This document shows positions 8,329-16,115 of a stretch of 64,000 bases of DNA, in pieces. A program made the translations under genes and the position numbers. Under the pieces are notes generated by a model. The model was given only the letters and a program-made list of their open reading frames with translations. It ran no database searches and was not told where the DNA came from. Numbering within the stretch: the stretch's first letter is position 1; each line of letters starts with the position of its first letter. Origin of the DNA: Clostridiales bacterium (lineage in GTDB: Bacteria; Bacillota; Clostridia; Lachnospirales; WQUN01); NCBI GenBank assembly GCA_031271295.1, contig JAISVZ010000196.1, forward strand, positions 34,616 through 98,615, given 5' to 3'.

Positions 8329-9745
8329 TATAGACACAATTTCGATGTGTTTCCGAAACCTTTTTAAGCGCAAGCTGCGTACCTTTCTTACGGTGCTTAG
8401 CGTAATTGTAGGCACATGTGCCATAACTATAATGATTTCACTAACAATCGGGATGAACAAAAATATGGAGGAATCCCTCAGCCAAATGGGCGACCTTTTA
8501 ACCGTAAATGTGCAAAGGCCGTACAATTATTACGGCGCAGGCGGCGGAATGGTTATGATTTCCGGCTCATCATCCGGCGGAACAGGCGCGAGTTCGAACG
8601 AGCTTTTGCTTAACGACGACGCTGTAGAAGGTTTTCGCCAAATAGACGGCGTTTTGGTTGCAACCGCGTTTGTGGATTTAAGCCTAAAGGCGGTGAGCGG
8701 CAAAATGCAGACGTGGTTGCAGATACGCGGAATAGAAACGGAAGCGATGCAGCTTTTAGGCCTTGTGCCGGATAGGGGAACGTCATTTACCGGCGCTGAT
8801 AAATACGAAGCGGTATTCGGCTACAATGTGCCGTTCGATTTTTACAACCCCAGGGACAGATTTCAGGAATGGTCGTACTGGTCCCCGTTTGAAGGCACGG
8901 AGGATACCCGCGTTCCTTCAGTTGATATTTTCGAGGATAAAATACAGTTCTCCTACGATTATAACCTTGGTGAAAAAAACGTTTCCTATCAGGAAGGAAC
9001 AAAACCCGTTAAGCCGTACACGCTAAAACCAGTGGGTTGGCTTCCCTACAAATCTGATTCGAGCTATTACGTGTATATGCCGCTCGACGACGTTCTTGAA
9101 ATACAAGAAGAGCAGCAAAAATGGGAAAGCAACCAGCAGTGGAACCAAATGGGCGGCACGGGAAGAAAAAACAACCGCCGCGACGAAGGTTATAACAACG
9201 TTATTGTTAAATTTACGGATATAAAATATGTAACGGACGGGCTGAAACAAATAAGAGATCAAGGCTTCGAAGCCTACGGCATGATAGAATCCTTAAACGA
9301 GATGCGCAAAATGACGGATTCCATGCAGCTTCTCTTCGGCGCAATCGGCGGCGTTTCGCTTTTTATCGCGGCTATAGGCATTGCCAACACAATGTTTATG
9401 TCCATTTACGAACGCACAAAGGAAATTGGCGTAATGAAGGTTATTGGCGCAACGCTTCGCGATATTCGAAGCCTGTTTTTGCTTGAAGCGGCGATAATTG
9501 GTTTTATGGGCGGCGTGTTGGGTATTGGGATAAGTTTTTTGGTTTCAATGCTGATAAATTCGAACGGCATTTCGTTTTTAAACCAAATGAGCTACGGTAT
9601 GAACACCGGCGGCATATCGTCCATTCCGCTGTGGCTGTGCTTGGCGGCGCTTGGCGGCGCGGTGGTTATTGGTACAATTTCCGGTTTTTTCCCCGCAAGA
9701 CGGGCAATGAAGCTCTCTGCGCTGTCGGCTATTCGGACGGAGTAG
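8321..9745 (+). CDS. MacB/FtsX-family ABC transporter permease
   Basis: 474 aa. One N-terminal TM helix (residues about 20-42) is followed by a large MacB-type periplasmic-core-like domain (about 45-335). Three C-terminal TM helices follow with the FtsX signature: GGVSLFIAAIGIANTMFMS, ERTKEIGVMKVIGA and a terminal RRAMKLSALSAIR. A Gly/Ser-rich insertion (about residues 73-93) sits early in the external domain. Together with the ATPase and the CARDB protein it forms a three-gene operon. The substrate is unknown; family members export peptides, lipoproteins or antibiotics or act as mechanotransmitters. Confidence 0.88.
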   Translation: MSSIDTISMCFRNLFKRKLRTFLTVLSVIVGTCAITIMISLTIGMNKNMEESLSQMGDLLTVNVQRPYNYYGAGGGMVMISGSSSGGTGASSNELLLNDDAVEGFRQIDGVLVATAFVDLSLKAVSGKMQTWLQIRGIETEAMQLLGLVPDRGTSFTGADKYEAVFGYNVPFDFYNPRDRFQEWSYWSPFEGTEDTRVPSVDIFEDKIQFSYDYNLGEKNVSYQEGTKPVKPYTLKPVGWLPYKSDSSYYVYMPLDDVLEIQEEQQKWESNQQWNQMGGTGRKNNRRDEGYNNVIVKFTDIKYVTDGLKQIRDQGFEAYGMIESLNEMRKMTDSMQLLFGAIGGVSLFIAAIGIANTMFMSIYERTKEIGVMKVIGATLRDIRSLFLLEAAIIGFMGGVLGIGISFLVSMLINSNGISFLNQMSYGMNTGGISSIPLWLCLAALGGAVVIGTISGFFPARRAMKLSALSAIRTE

Positions 9746-9833
9746 ATTGTTAATCATATTGGCTTGCTCCGATGAATAAAATTGTAACAAAAGATTGCCG
9801 CCGTTAAAGGAGGCAAAATAGGAGCTAAAAAAT

Positions 9834-10607
9834 ATGATAAACTTAAAAAAGGCGCAAATAAATATTATTTTTGCCGTATTGCTTGTTTTTGTGTGCGCCG
9901 CCGCATCACGCCCGGCGGTTGTAACGGTGTTTAAATCGTACGCAAAAAATGCCGAATCGCAAAAAAAACTGCCCATTTACAGTGTGGATGTTCCGGAGAA
10001 AAAAATTGCCATAACATTCGATGCCGCCTGGGGCGCGGCTGATACTGAGGAATTGATTTCAATTTTAAAAGATTTTGACGCAAAGGCGACTTTTTTTGTT
10101 TGCGGCTACTGGGTTGACAAATACCCGAACGAAGTAAAGCGGCTGTACGAAGAGGGGCATTTGATAGGTAACCACGGGGATAGCCACGCCCATGTCGCAA
10201 AGCTTTCTTTGGAGCAAAACCGGCAGGAAATATTAAAGTGCCATGAAAAGGTTAAAAATTTGCTCGGAATAGAAATGAATTTTTTCAGGCCGCCGTTTGG
10301 CGAGTATAACAATACTGTGCTTGACGCCGCAGAAACCGCGAACTATTTTACAGTTCAGTGGGATGTTGACAGCCACGATTGGTTTATTAAAAGCGCGAAA
10401 GCCGAAATAGACCAAGTGCTGAAGCATAAACATTTGGGCGGCGGATCTATTCTTCTTTTCCATAACGACGCAAAATTTACGCCCGAAGCGCTGCCTGCAA
10501 TTTTAAAAGGATTAAAAGATTCCGGTTACGAAATTGTTCCGTTAACGGAACTTATTCACAAGGAGAATTACCGTATCAACCACGAAGGGCGGCAGATTCT
10601 AAATTAG
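9834..10607 (+). CDS. Polysaccharide deacetylase, PdaB/YlxY-like
   Basis: 257 aa with one N-terminal TM or signal anchor (about 10-25), then a NodB domain. Motifs are TFDAAWG (61-67), NHGDSH (113-118, metal His114 and His118), RPPFGEYN (152-159), DSHDW (179-183) and LLFHND (207-212). The second Asp of the usual TFDD motif is Ala here, which is normal in the sporulation-associated PdaB/YlxY branch. It likely acts on cell-wall or cortex glycans outside the membrane. The RBS AGGAG precedes ATG 9834. The stop codon lies inside a 20-bp tandem repeat. Confidence 0.85.
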   Translation: MINLKKAQINIIFAVLLVFVCAAASRPAVVTVFKSYAKNAESQKKLPIYSVDVPEKKIAITFDAAWGAADTEELISILKDFDAKATFFVCGYWVDKYPNEVKRLYEEGHLIGNHGDSHAHVAKLSLEQNRQEILKCHEKVKNLLGIEMNFFRPPFGEYNNTVLDAAETANYFTVQWDVDSHDWFIKSAKAEIDQVLKHKHLGGGSILLFHNDAKFTPEALPAILKGLKDSGYEIVPLTELIHKENYRINHEGRQILN

Positions 10608-10648
10608 TGCGGCAGATTCGTAATTAGCGCGGCAAATTCGTAGGCATT
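10589..10648 (+). repeat. 20-bp tandem repeat across the deacetylase stop codon
   Basis: Three units start at 10589, 10609 and 10629 with the core GCGGCARATTCKWAATTAG. The first contains the TAG stop (10605-10607) of the deacetylase gene. The others are untranslated. Confidence 0.85.
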
Positions 10649-10675
10649 GAATATGTGAATATTATGCGGTATAAT
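10647..10675 (+). promoter_or_regulatory. Predicted promoter for the small membrane protein/BrnT operon
   Basis: TTGAAT (10647-10652), a 17-bp spacer, and TATAAT (10670-10675). It overlaps the end of the 20-bp repeat array. Confidence 0.6.
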
Positions 10676-10779
10676 TAGGCATACTTGAAACAAAGCGGCT
10701 TTTGCGCTTCAGCAGCGGCGCTTCGCTTATGTTAGTTACAATCAGGGTATGTCCCTGCCCAAAATCAGGAGGTTGCCGG

Positions 10780-10980
10780 ATGATATTTATTGCGGTTTGG
10801 GTTCTTGCTTTCGTAGCAAGTTTATCTTTTCTTTTTGTTAGCATTATTGATTACAGAAAAACTAAAAAAACAAAAATCCCCATTATTATTACCGGGATAA
10901 CCACCTTTGTTTTACTTCTGCCTATTATCATTTGGCTGATATTGTTAATTGGGTTTTCAACAGGGCTTGTCAGGATGTAA
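10780..10980 (+). CDS. Small two-TM membrane protein
   Basis: 66 aa from ATG 10780, which is preceded by AGGAGG at 10768-10773; an upstream in-frame ATG at 10702 has no RBS. The sequence is two hydrophobic helices (FIAVWVLAFVASLSFLFVSI and ITTFVLLLPIIIWLILLIGF) separated by a basic loop (DYRKTKKTK). The family is not recognised. It is the first gene after the predicted promoter, and the BrnT-like gene follows 42 bp downstream. Involvement with that toxin pair is possible but unproven. Confidence 0.55.
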   Translation: MIFIAVWVLAFVASLSFLFVSIIDYRKTKKTKIPIIITGITTFVLLLPIIIWLILLIGFSTGLVRM

Positions 10981-11022
10981 ATAACAATGCTCCTAAGCAA
11001 CAATATAGAGGGGAACTTGTAC

Positions 11023-11304
11023 ATGATTTTTGAATGGGATGAAAACAAAAACGAAGCGAATAAAATAAAACACGGTGTTTCATTTGAAGAAGCAGAAACA
11101 GTTTTTGATGATAAAAAGGCTAAGTTCATTTTCGATGTTTTACATTCGGTTGATGAAGAACGTTTTATAATTATTGGATTGGATTCGATTTTTCGGGAGC
11201 TTACCGTATGTCATTGTTATCTCGGAGAAAACGATGAGATAGTAAGAATTATTTCTGCAAGAAAGGCAACAAAAAACGAAAAAAGTATATATTATGGAAG
11301 GTGA
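11023..11304 (+). CDS. brnT: BrnT-family (DUF497) toxin
   Basis: 93 aa from ATG 11023 with RBS GAGGGGA. The N-terminus IFEWDENKNEANKIKHGVSF and the following FEEAETVFDD are the DUF497/BrnT hallmark. The C-terminal RIISARKATKNEKSIYYG holds the conserved Arg/Lys region of this RelE-fold ribonuclease. In the known system BrnT cleaves RNA and is neutralised by BrnA, which also represses the operon. The next gene begins 5 bp downstream. Confidence 0.85.
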   Translation: MIFEWDENKNEANKIKHGVSFEEAETVFDDKKAKFIFDVLHSVDEERFIIIGLDSIFRELTVCHCYLGENDEIVRIISARKATKNEKSIYYGR

Positions 11305-11309
11305 TATAA

Positions 11310-11519
11310 ATGAAAGCAGAGTATACAGCCGAAGATTTTAAAGATGCAATTGATAATCCGTATTATTTCAAGTTGAACAGGGAAGTATTAATACCGATAA
11401 GGCATGAAATTTATAATGTTTTTTGTGATATCGGGAAACAAAATGGCGTGGAGCCTGAAATAATTATGAATCGTTGTTTAACCAGTTACGCAAAAAAGTT
11501 AATTGAACATGACGACTAA
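11310..11519 (+). CDS. Putative BrnT-partner antitoxin
   Basis: 69 aa, 5 bp after brnT, with RBS GGAAGGTGATATAA. The position matches BrnA. The C-terminal half (REVLIPIRHEIYNVFCDIG then MNRCLTSYAKKLI) resembles a ribbon-helix-helix arrangement in which a beta strand is followed by two helices. The classical BrnA motif with KVxVTLRLD is not present, so this may be a divergent antitoxin. The call rests mainly on position. A strong terminator follows. Confidence 0.55.
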   Translation: MKAEYTAEDFKDAIDNPYYFKLNREVLIPIRHEIYNVFCDIGKQNGVEPEIIMNRCLTSYAKKLIEHDD

Positions 11520-11546
11520 AAATGAATAATAAAAAGCTAAAACGGT

Positions 11547-11583
11547 AAAAAGCGTACACCCGGTGCAAAGTGTACGCTTTTTA
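11547..11583 (+). terminator. Rho-independent terminator after the BrnT pair
   Basis: A perfect 12-bp stem AAAAGCGTACAC (11547-11558) / GTGTACGCTTTT (11570-11581) with an 11-nt loop and a T tract. The A-rich 5' side means it could also serve the leftward permease transcript ending at 11631. Confidence 0.88.
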
Positions 11584-11630
11584 TATATAAAACAATGGAG
11601 AAGTAATAAAGCAAATTTATGTTTTTCAGT

Positions 11631-12776
11631 TTATCTATTTTGCGCGGAGCGCATTCTTATGTCGAACCAAACGGCCAAAATAAGAATTAAACCCTTTATT
11701 ATAAACTGGAAGTTATCGTCAATATTCAGTATGCTCATTCCGTTTGTGAAGCTTACCAACACGAAAGCGCCAATCATAGCGTTGGCAACGTTTCCGCGCC
11801 CTCCGGCCAAACTTACTCCGCCTACAATACTTGAAGCAAGCGCGTCAAGTTCTCTGCTGATAGTTAAACGGGGAGTTGCCTGCGCAAACTGGGCTGTTGA
11901 TAAAATTCCCGCCGCTCCAGCAAGTAAACCCATTATGGCAAAAGCAACAAGCGTAACGCTTGCGTTATTTATGCCGGATAGTTCCGCCGCGTAAGGGTTA
12001 CCGCCAACCGCGTACAGTTTCCGGGCAAACCTTGTTTTTAACAGTACAAAGGAAGATATCGCCGCAAGGCTTAGCAGTAAAAAAACCGGCGTTGGAATTC
12101 CCTTGTATAGATTCATAATAAAACAGAATAACCCAAGCGAAAAGGCAATTACCGCGTAACGTACAAGTTGCTTAAAAAACGGAATTGTGCGTTCGGGAAA
12201 TATTTTGCGGTATGCCGCCTTACTTTTTGCGTCCAAAATAATATATAACCCAAGCAGAGCCGCGCAGAACATAACACCCGCGTAAGAAGGCAGGTAAGAC
12301 TGCCCAAGCATTGTAAAAAACGAATCGTTAACCGGGATTGCAACGCCCTGCGTTACAATGGCAAGCGCGCTCATAAATATTAAACCGCTTCCCAGAGAAA
12401 CAATAAACGCGGGAACCTTTGCGTACGCTATAAGCAACCCGTTCCAGGTACCTATAAGCGCTCCTGCAAGCAGTGTAATTCCAATTGCGGCAACGCTGTT
12501 TAAACCGGTATTTGTAACCAAATACGCCGCAAGCGCTCCCAAGAAGGCTGTTACCGCTCCAACAGATAAATCAAACTTTTTGGCAATAAGGCAAAATGTC
12601 ATTCCAATTGATAATATGCCCACAACGGAGGCTTGCCTAAACAGATTGGACAAACCGCTTACACTCATTAGCCTGCCTTCGGAGGCAAATTGAAACACTA
12701 AACTTATAATTATAAGCGAAGCAATCATAGCATAACTTTTAAAATACTTAATTGCATTTCGCTTAAATGAACTCAA
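11631..12776 (-). CDS. Orphan sugar ABC permease, XylH/RbsC family
   Basis: 381 aa from TTG 12776; AAAGGAG lies 9 bp upstream of this TTG, while the longer frame from 12830 has no RBS. It is a multi-helix BPD_transp_2 permease. GMTFCLIAKKFDLSVGAVTAF, GLLIAYAKVPAFIVSLGSG, ARKLYAVGGNPYAAELSGI and IVGGVSLAGGRGNV are the conserved blocks of ribose/xylose permeases, and the central AKSKAAYRK insert is XylH-like. No binding protein or intact ATPase gene adjoins it. It is divergent from a two-component system and a degenerate ATPase. It either borrows a transport ATPase from elsewhere or serves in sensing. A ~500-nt leader precedes it. Confidence 0.85.
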   Translation of the reverse strand: MSSFKRNAIKYFKSYAMIASLIIISLVFQFASEGRLMSVSGLSNLFRQASVVGILSIGMTFCLIAKKFDLSVGAVTAFLGALAAYLVTNTGLNSVAAIGITLLAGALIGTWNGLLIAYAKVPAFIVSLGSGLIFMSALAIVTQGVAIPVNDSFFTMLGQSYLPSYAGVMFCAALLGLYIILDAKSKAAYRKIFPERTIPFFKQLVRYAVIAFSLGLFCFIMNLYKGIPTPVFLLLSLAAISSFVLLKTRFARKLYAVGGNPYAAELSGINNASVTLVAFAIMGLLAGAAGILSTAQFAQATPRLTISRELDALASSIVGGVSLAGGRGNVANAMIGAFVLVSFTNGMSILNIDDNFQFIIKGLILILAVWFDIRMRSAQNR

Positions 12777-12849
12777 TTTTGTTAACTCCTTTAAGGTACC
12801 TTGGCTTATCATTATATAGCGCGCATACACAGAAGAATTTATTAAAATT

Positions 12850-13107
12850 GGGCTGCCGCAAAAAAGGGGGAGGCAAATTACGACAGCCCGTATAAGGGGG
12901 TAAGCTAATTAAGTTGTTCTTTATACGAGAAGCCTGACTTAGCGCTTTGCCTCGCTTCGCCAGGCACTCTTCTCATACATGAAGTTGCATTGCTTTGCTT
13001 TTAATTAATAGCAACAGTGCCGCCTTCGAAAGGGGATGTTCCTTACCCTCACCGGAACCTTCCGCTTCGAACGCGCCGTAGGCTGCCCGGGCGGCACCAT
13101 TGCTATT
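12850..13107 (-). ncRNA. Candidate structured leader RNA upstream of the XylH-like permease
   Basis: Three stem-loops lie in a row. 13007-13024 pairs with 13090-13107 (18-bp arms, two central mismatches) enclosing a further hairpin with TTCGAA and GTTCC/GGAAC pairs. GAGAA-GCCTG (12927-12936) pairs with CAGGC...TTCTC (12961-12974). GGGCTG (12850-12855) pairs with CAGCCC (12884-12889), which on the minus strand is followed by a weak T-rich run, like a terminator. A promoter at 13295-13323 would transcribe it leftward into the permease gene. No known riboswitch class was recognised. Strand and boundaries are inferred. Confidence 0.45.
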
Positions 13108-13124
13108 AACCGGCTTTAGTTTTG

Positions 13125-13268
13125 GCCACTCTTTTGTTGTTCAAATTTCGCTTTAGTTGTTTTTTGTTTCGCTTTTGTAGTTTTTAATTTCGCTTTTGTT
13201 GTTTTTAATTTCACTTTAGTAATTTTTAATTTCGCTTTTGTGTTTTTAGGTTCTCTTTTGCTTGGTGT
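13125..13268 (-). repeat. 21-bp tandem repeats in the permease leader
   Basis: The core TTTCGCTTTTGT (plus strand) recurs with an exact 21-bp period at 13146, 13167, 13188, 13209, 13230 and 13251, with a degenerate copy near 13125. On the minus strand one frame stays open and would encode a Lys-rich heptad (TKAKLKT), ending with TAA after SGQN. That frame has no ATG and no RBS, so translation is doubtful. Confidence 0.8.
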
Positions 13269-13294
13269 ATGTCTTTCGTGTGTCTTGCAAACTC

Positions 13295-13323
13295 ATAATA
13301 GCGGTAAAAAAAAACGAGTGCAA
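13295..13323 (-). promoter_or_regulatory. Predicted leftward promoter with a T9 tract in its spacer
   Basis: Read on the minus strand: TTGCAC (13323-13318), a 17-bp spacer, TATTAT (13300-13295). Nine consecutive A/T base pairs (13306-13314) lie inside the spacer. Transcription would pass the 21-bp repeats and hairpins and reach the permease. Confidence 0.5.
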
Positions 13324-13398
13324 TACCTTGGCTTAAATGTCATAGAATTCCCACCTTAAAAAATAGAATTTCCCTCCTTTTACCTTTCAACACATAGC

Positions 13399-13426
13399 TT
13401 GATAATGTTTTTAAAAATGATAAAAT
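13399..13426 (+). promoter_or_regulatory. Predicted promoter of the yesN-yesM-pseudo-ATPase operon
   Basis: TTGATA (13399-13404), a 16-bp spacer and TAAAAT (13421-13426), about 65 bp before the response regulator start. Confidence 0.5.
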
Positions 13427-13491
13427 AGTATCAGGCAAAACATAAATGCAATTGTTTTGTAAAGGGGATAACAGCAAAAGGGGTTGTTTTG

Positions 13492-15084
13492 ATGAAGGTT
13501 TTAATAGCGGACGATGAAATAAATATCTGTAAACTTATCAAAAACAGTTTGGATTGGGAAGGTTTAGGGTTAGAGCTTTGCGCAATGGAAACAAACGGGC
13601 CGGCGGTTTTGGAAAGCATTAAAAAGTATTCGCCTGAAATTGTTATTACCGATATTCAAATGCCGGGTATGAGCGGAATTGATATAATTGCCGAGGTTTC
13701 AAGCTGGAATACCGTTACGCGCTTTATTATAATAAGCGGCTATTCTTATTTCGAGTACGCGCAAAAAGCTGTGCAGTACGGTGTGGAAAATTTTCTGTTA
13801 AAGCCGATTCGCAAATGCGAACTTAACGATACCGTTGCCCGCTTGGCGGAAAAAATTGAAAAGGGCAGGCAGCTTCGCACTAAAATAAGTAAGCAAACAA
13901 GCGAACTTAAGCAAAGCAAAAGCAAGGTTCGCCGTTCGTTTCTTTTAAGCAACTTAGACGCGGAGCGTGTATTTAAAAACGCGCAAGAGCTGAATAATGA
14001 GTTTTATTTTAATTTCAGCTACGAATATTTTACGGTTGGCATTGTACATATAGCTCACACGGCGGACGATGCCAATACGGATATTGTGCTTAACAATTTT
14101 CGTTCATCGCTGAAAAACAATCTGTCGCAGATAGGCGCGGAATGCGAAATAGAAGCCGAAACCGCCGGAAAATTATGTTTTATTTTAAATCATGATTCAA
14201 CGGACGCGGTTGTGGAACGCACACTTTCCTATTGCGTAGACGATTTGCTGGCAAGCAGGTCCCTAATTAAGCCTAACTTTATAACCGTAGGTATAAGCGA
14301 CGCGTTCACCTTGCCCTCGAGCTTTAAGCAGGCGTACCAAAACGCGAATAACGCTGTTGCGTGCCGTTTTTTCCCCGGTAAAAGCCGCGTTTTGCGCTAT
14401 GCTCCAAAGGAAAGCGCGCCTTCGGAAAAAACATGGCAGTTTTATTTGGACGAACTTCAGGAAAAGCTTACCGCCGTTACGGACAAAATGCAGTTTGACG
14501 CAATTCCGCAGCTTGTGGCGCAGGCGATGGGAAAAATGTGTCCCGCGCTTTCGCGCACGCCGGTTGATACATTGCGTGCTTTTGAAAGCCTTACCGCAAT
14601 TTTAACGCGTTTTTCGGATAACCATGAGGATGAGGAAAAATACAACCTGCTTGCCTCGCGGGCGAACAATTACGCGGAACTTACCGCCATAGCGGAGGTT
14701 TTGGCGTCTTCCGCGCAGTCAAAATTAAACAGCCGCGTTTTAGGCAGAAACGCCGCAATTGTTGAAAAGGTGAAAAAATATTTAAAGGAAAACTTATGTA
14801 ACGCGGTGGATTTATCAAGCGCGGCAAGAGAGGTTAACTTTGCTCCGTCGTATTTGGGCGTTATTTTTAAAGCCGAAACGGGAATAGGTTTTTCCGATTA
14901 CCTTATGAGGCTTCGCATGGATACCGCCAAGGAACTGCTTTCCGGGCTTAGGGACAACGTTTCGCAAGTGGCTAATAAAGTGGGTTACCGCGACGTTAAG
15001 CATTTCAGCGGTATGTTTCGCAGAATTGTGGGCATTACGCCGGCCGAATACAGAAAAATACACCATCTCAAGGAGGCGGATTGA
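13492..15084 (+). CDS. YesN-type response regulator (REC + AraC HTH)
   Basis: 530 aa. The N-terminal receiver domain has acidic pocket ADDE (6-9), phosphoacceptor Asp54 in ITDIQMPG and the switch Lys in FLLKPI. A long central region (about 130-420), probably helical, follows. The C-terminal AraC/XylS double HTH includes SYLGVIFKAETGIGFSDYL and VGYRDVKHFSGMFRRIVGIT. YesN proteins control carbohydrate-uptake genes on cues from YesM kinases. The RBS AAAGGGG precedes ATG 13492. Its TGA stop overlaps the kinase ATG (ATGA), so the two are translationally coupled. Targets are unknown; the divergent permease is the obvious candidate. Confidence 0.9.
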   Translation: MKVLIADDEINICKLIKNSLDWEGLGLELCAMETNGPAVLESIKKYSPEIVITDIQMPGMSGIDIIAEVSSWNTVTRFIIISGYSYFEYAQKAVQYGVENFLLKPIRKCELNDTVARLAEKIEKGRQLRTKISKQTSELKQSKSKVRRSFLLSNLDAERVFKNAQELNNEFYFNFSYEYFTVGIVHIAHTADDANTDIVLNNFRSSLKNNLSQIGAECEIEAETAGKLCFILNHDSTDAVVERTLSYCVDDLLASRSLIKPNFITVGISDAFTLPSSFKQAYQNANNAVACRFFPGKSRVLRYAPKESAPSEKTWQFYLDELQEKLTAVTDKMQFDAIPQLVAQAMGKMCPALSRTPVDTLRAFESLTAILTRFSDNHEDEEKYNLLASRANNYAELTAIAEVLASSAQSKLNSRVLGRNAAIVEKVKKYLKENLCNAVDLSSAAREVNFAPSYLGVIFKAETGIGFSDYLMRLRMDTAKELLSGLRDNVSQVANKVGYRDVKHFSGMFRRIVGITPAEYRKIHHLKEAD

Positions 15085-16115
15085 TGAGCGGATTTAAATC
15101 GTTTTTAGATGATGTTTTTACTTTTGCGTTTAAGCGCCGTTATTACCCTGTTATAGCATTGCGGCTTGTTGTGCTTGCGGGGTTTATATTTATGGCGGTT
15201 TACGCGGCGTATTCCTACCGGCCTTTTATTGTTTTTGCAATAATTTTGAGTGTTGGCGGGCTTTACGGCCTGTTTGAAACCCTTCACATCTTTTACGACG
15301 ATTTGCAAAACCCGATAAATTACATAAAGCAAATGAACATACCCATGCCGGAAGCAAGCAATTATTCTTCCTACAGCGAATATTTGCTCGCCTGTTTGGC
15401 GCACGCGGAAGAGGTTGCGGCAAGGGAGTACAATTTGGAGCTTATGCAGAGGCAGGCTGTTTTAACCGCTATGCAAAACCAAATTAATCCTCATTTTTTG
15501 TATAATACCTTGGATTCTATCCGGGGGCAGCTTTTAGAGGAGGGAAGTATTGAAAGCGCGGAAATGCTGGAAACACTTTCTTCCTTTTTTCGTTACACAA
15601 TTACGCAAAAAAGCTCTGTAGTGCCGTTTGAGCGGGAACTGTTTCATGTGCTTAACTATATAAAAATACAAAAGTACCGCTTTAAGGACAGGTTTGAAAT
15701 AATAACCGAGGGCAAATGTGAGGATACGCAAATAGTTACATACCCAATACCTAAGCTTACGCTCCAGCCGCTTGTTGAAAACGCGATTGCGCACGGGCTT
15801 AAAGATACCATAACGGGCGGAGTAATAAAAATTACCGTTGAAAAAGCCGAAGGATATTTTATTATTTCGGTTTCGGATAACGGCTGCGGGATAGACGAGG
15901 AAAAGCTTCTTAAAATTAAAGCGGAACTTGCCGGCGATTTTTTCGCGGAAGGGCGCGATATTTCGAACAAAGGCATTGCGCTGAGCAATGTAAACATACG
16001 TATACAAAATATGTACGGCAACGAATACGGGCTTGATATAACAAGTACGCGCGGTATAGGAACCACGGTATCTATCAGGCTTCCGCTAAACAGAGAGGAA
16101 GAATCACATGAGTGA
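15084..16115 (+). CDS. Minimal YesM-type sensor histidine kinase lacking an extracellular sensor
   Basis: 343 aa from ATG 15084 (RBS AAGGAGG). Two closely spaced TM helices (about 23-42 and 47-64) are joined by only a few residues, so there is no sensor loop. A linker leads to a His_kinase domain with phosphoacceptor His137 in QINPHFLYNTL, then HATPase_c with VENAIAHGLKD, DNGCGID and GIALSNV. Typical YesM proteins are nearly 600 aa with a dCache domain and HAMP. This one must sense within the membrane or through a partner, and the co-transcribed pseudo-ATPase and the divergent permease are candidates. It overlaps the next gene by 8 bp. Confidence 0.88.
   Translation: MSGFKSFLDDVFTFAFKRRYYPVIALRLVVLAGFIFMAVYAAYSYRPFIVFAIILSVGGLYGLFETLHIFYDDLQNPINYIKQMNIPMPEASNYSSYSEYLLACLAHAEEVAAREYNLELMQRQAVLTAMQNQINPHFLYNTLDSIRGQLLEEGSIESAEMLETLSSFFRYTITQKSSVVPFERELFHVLNYIKIQKYRFKDRFEIITEGKCEDTQIVTYPIPKLTLQPLVENAIAHGLKDTITGGVIKITVEKAEGYFIISVSDNGCGIDEEKLLKIKAELAGDFFAEGRDISNKGIALSNVNIRIQNMYGNEYGLDITSTRGIGTTVSIRLPLNREEESHE

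Noticed and set aside
13125..13268. 21-bp repeats considered as CRISPR or as a real small gene
   Set aside because: There are no spacers, and the open minus-strand frame has no start codon or RBS.
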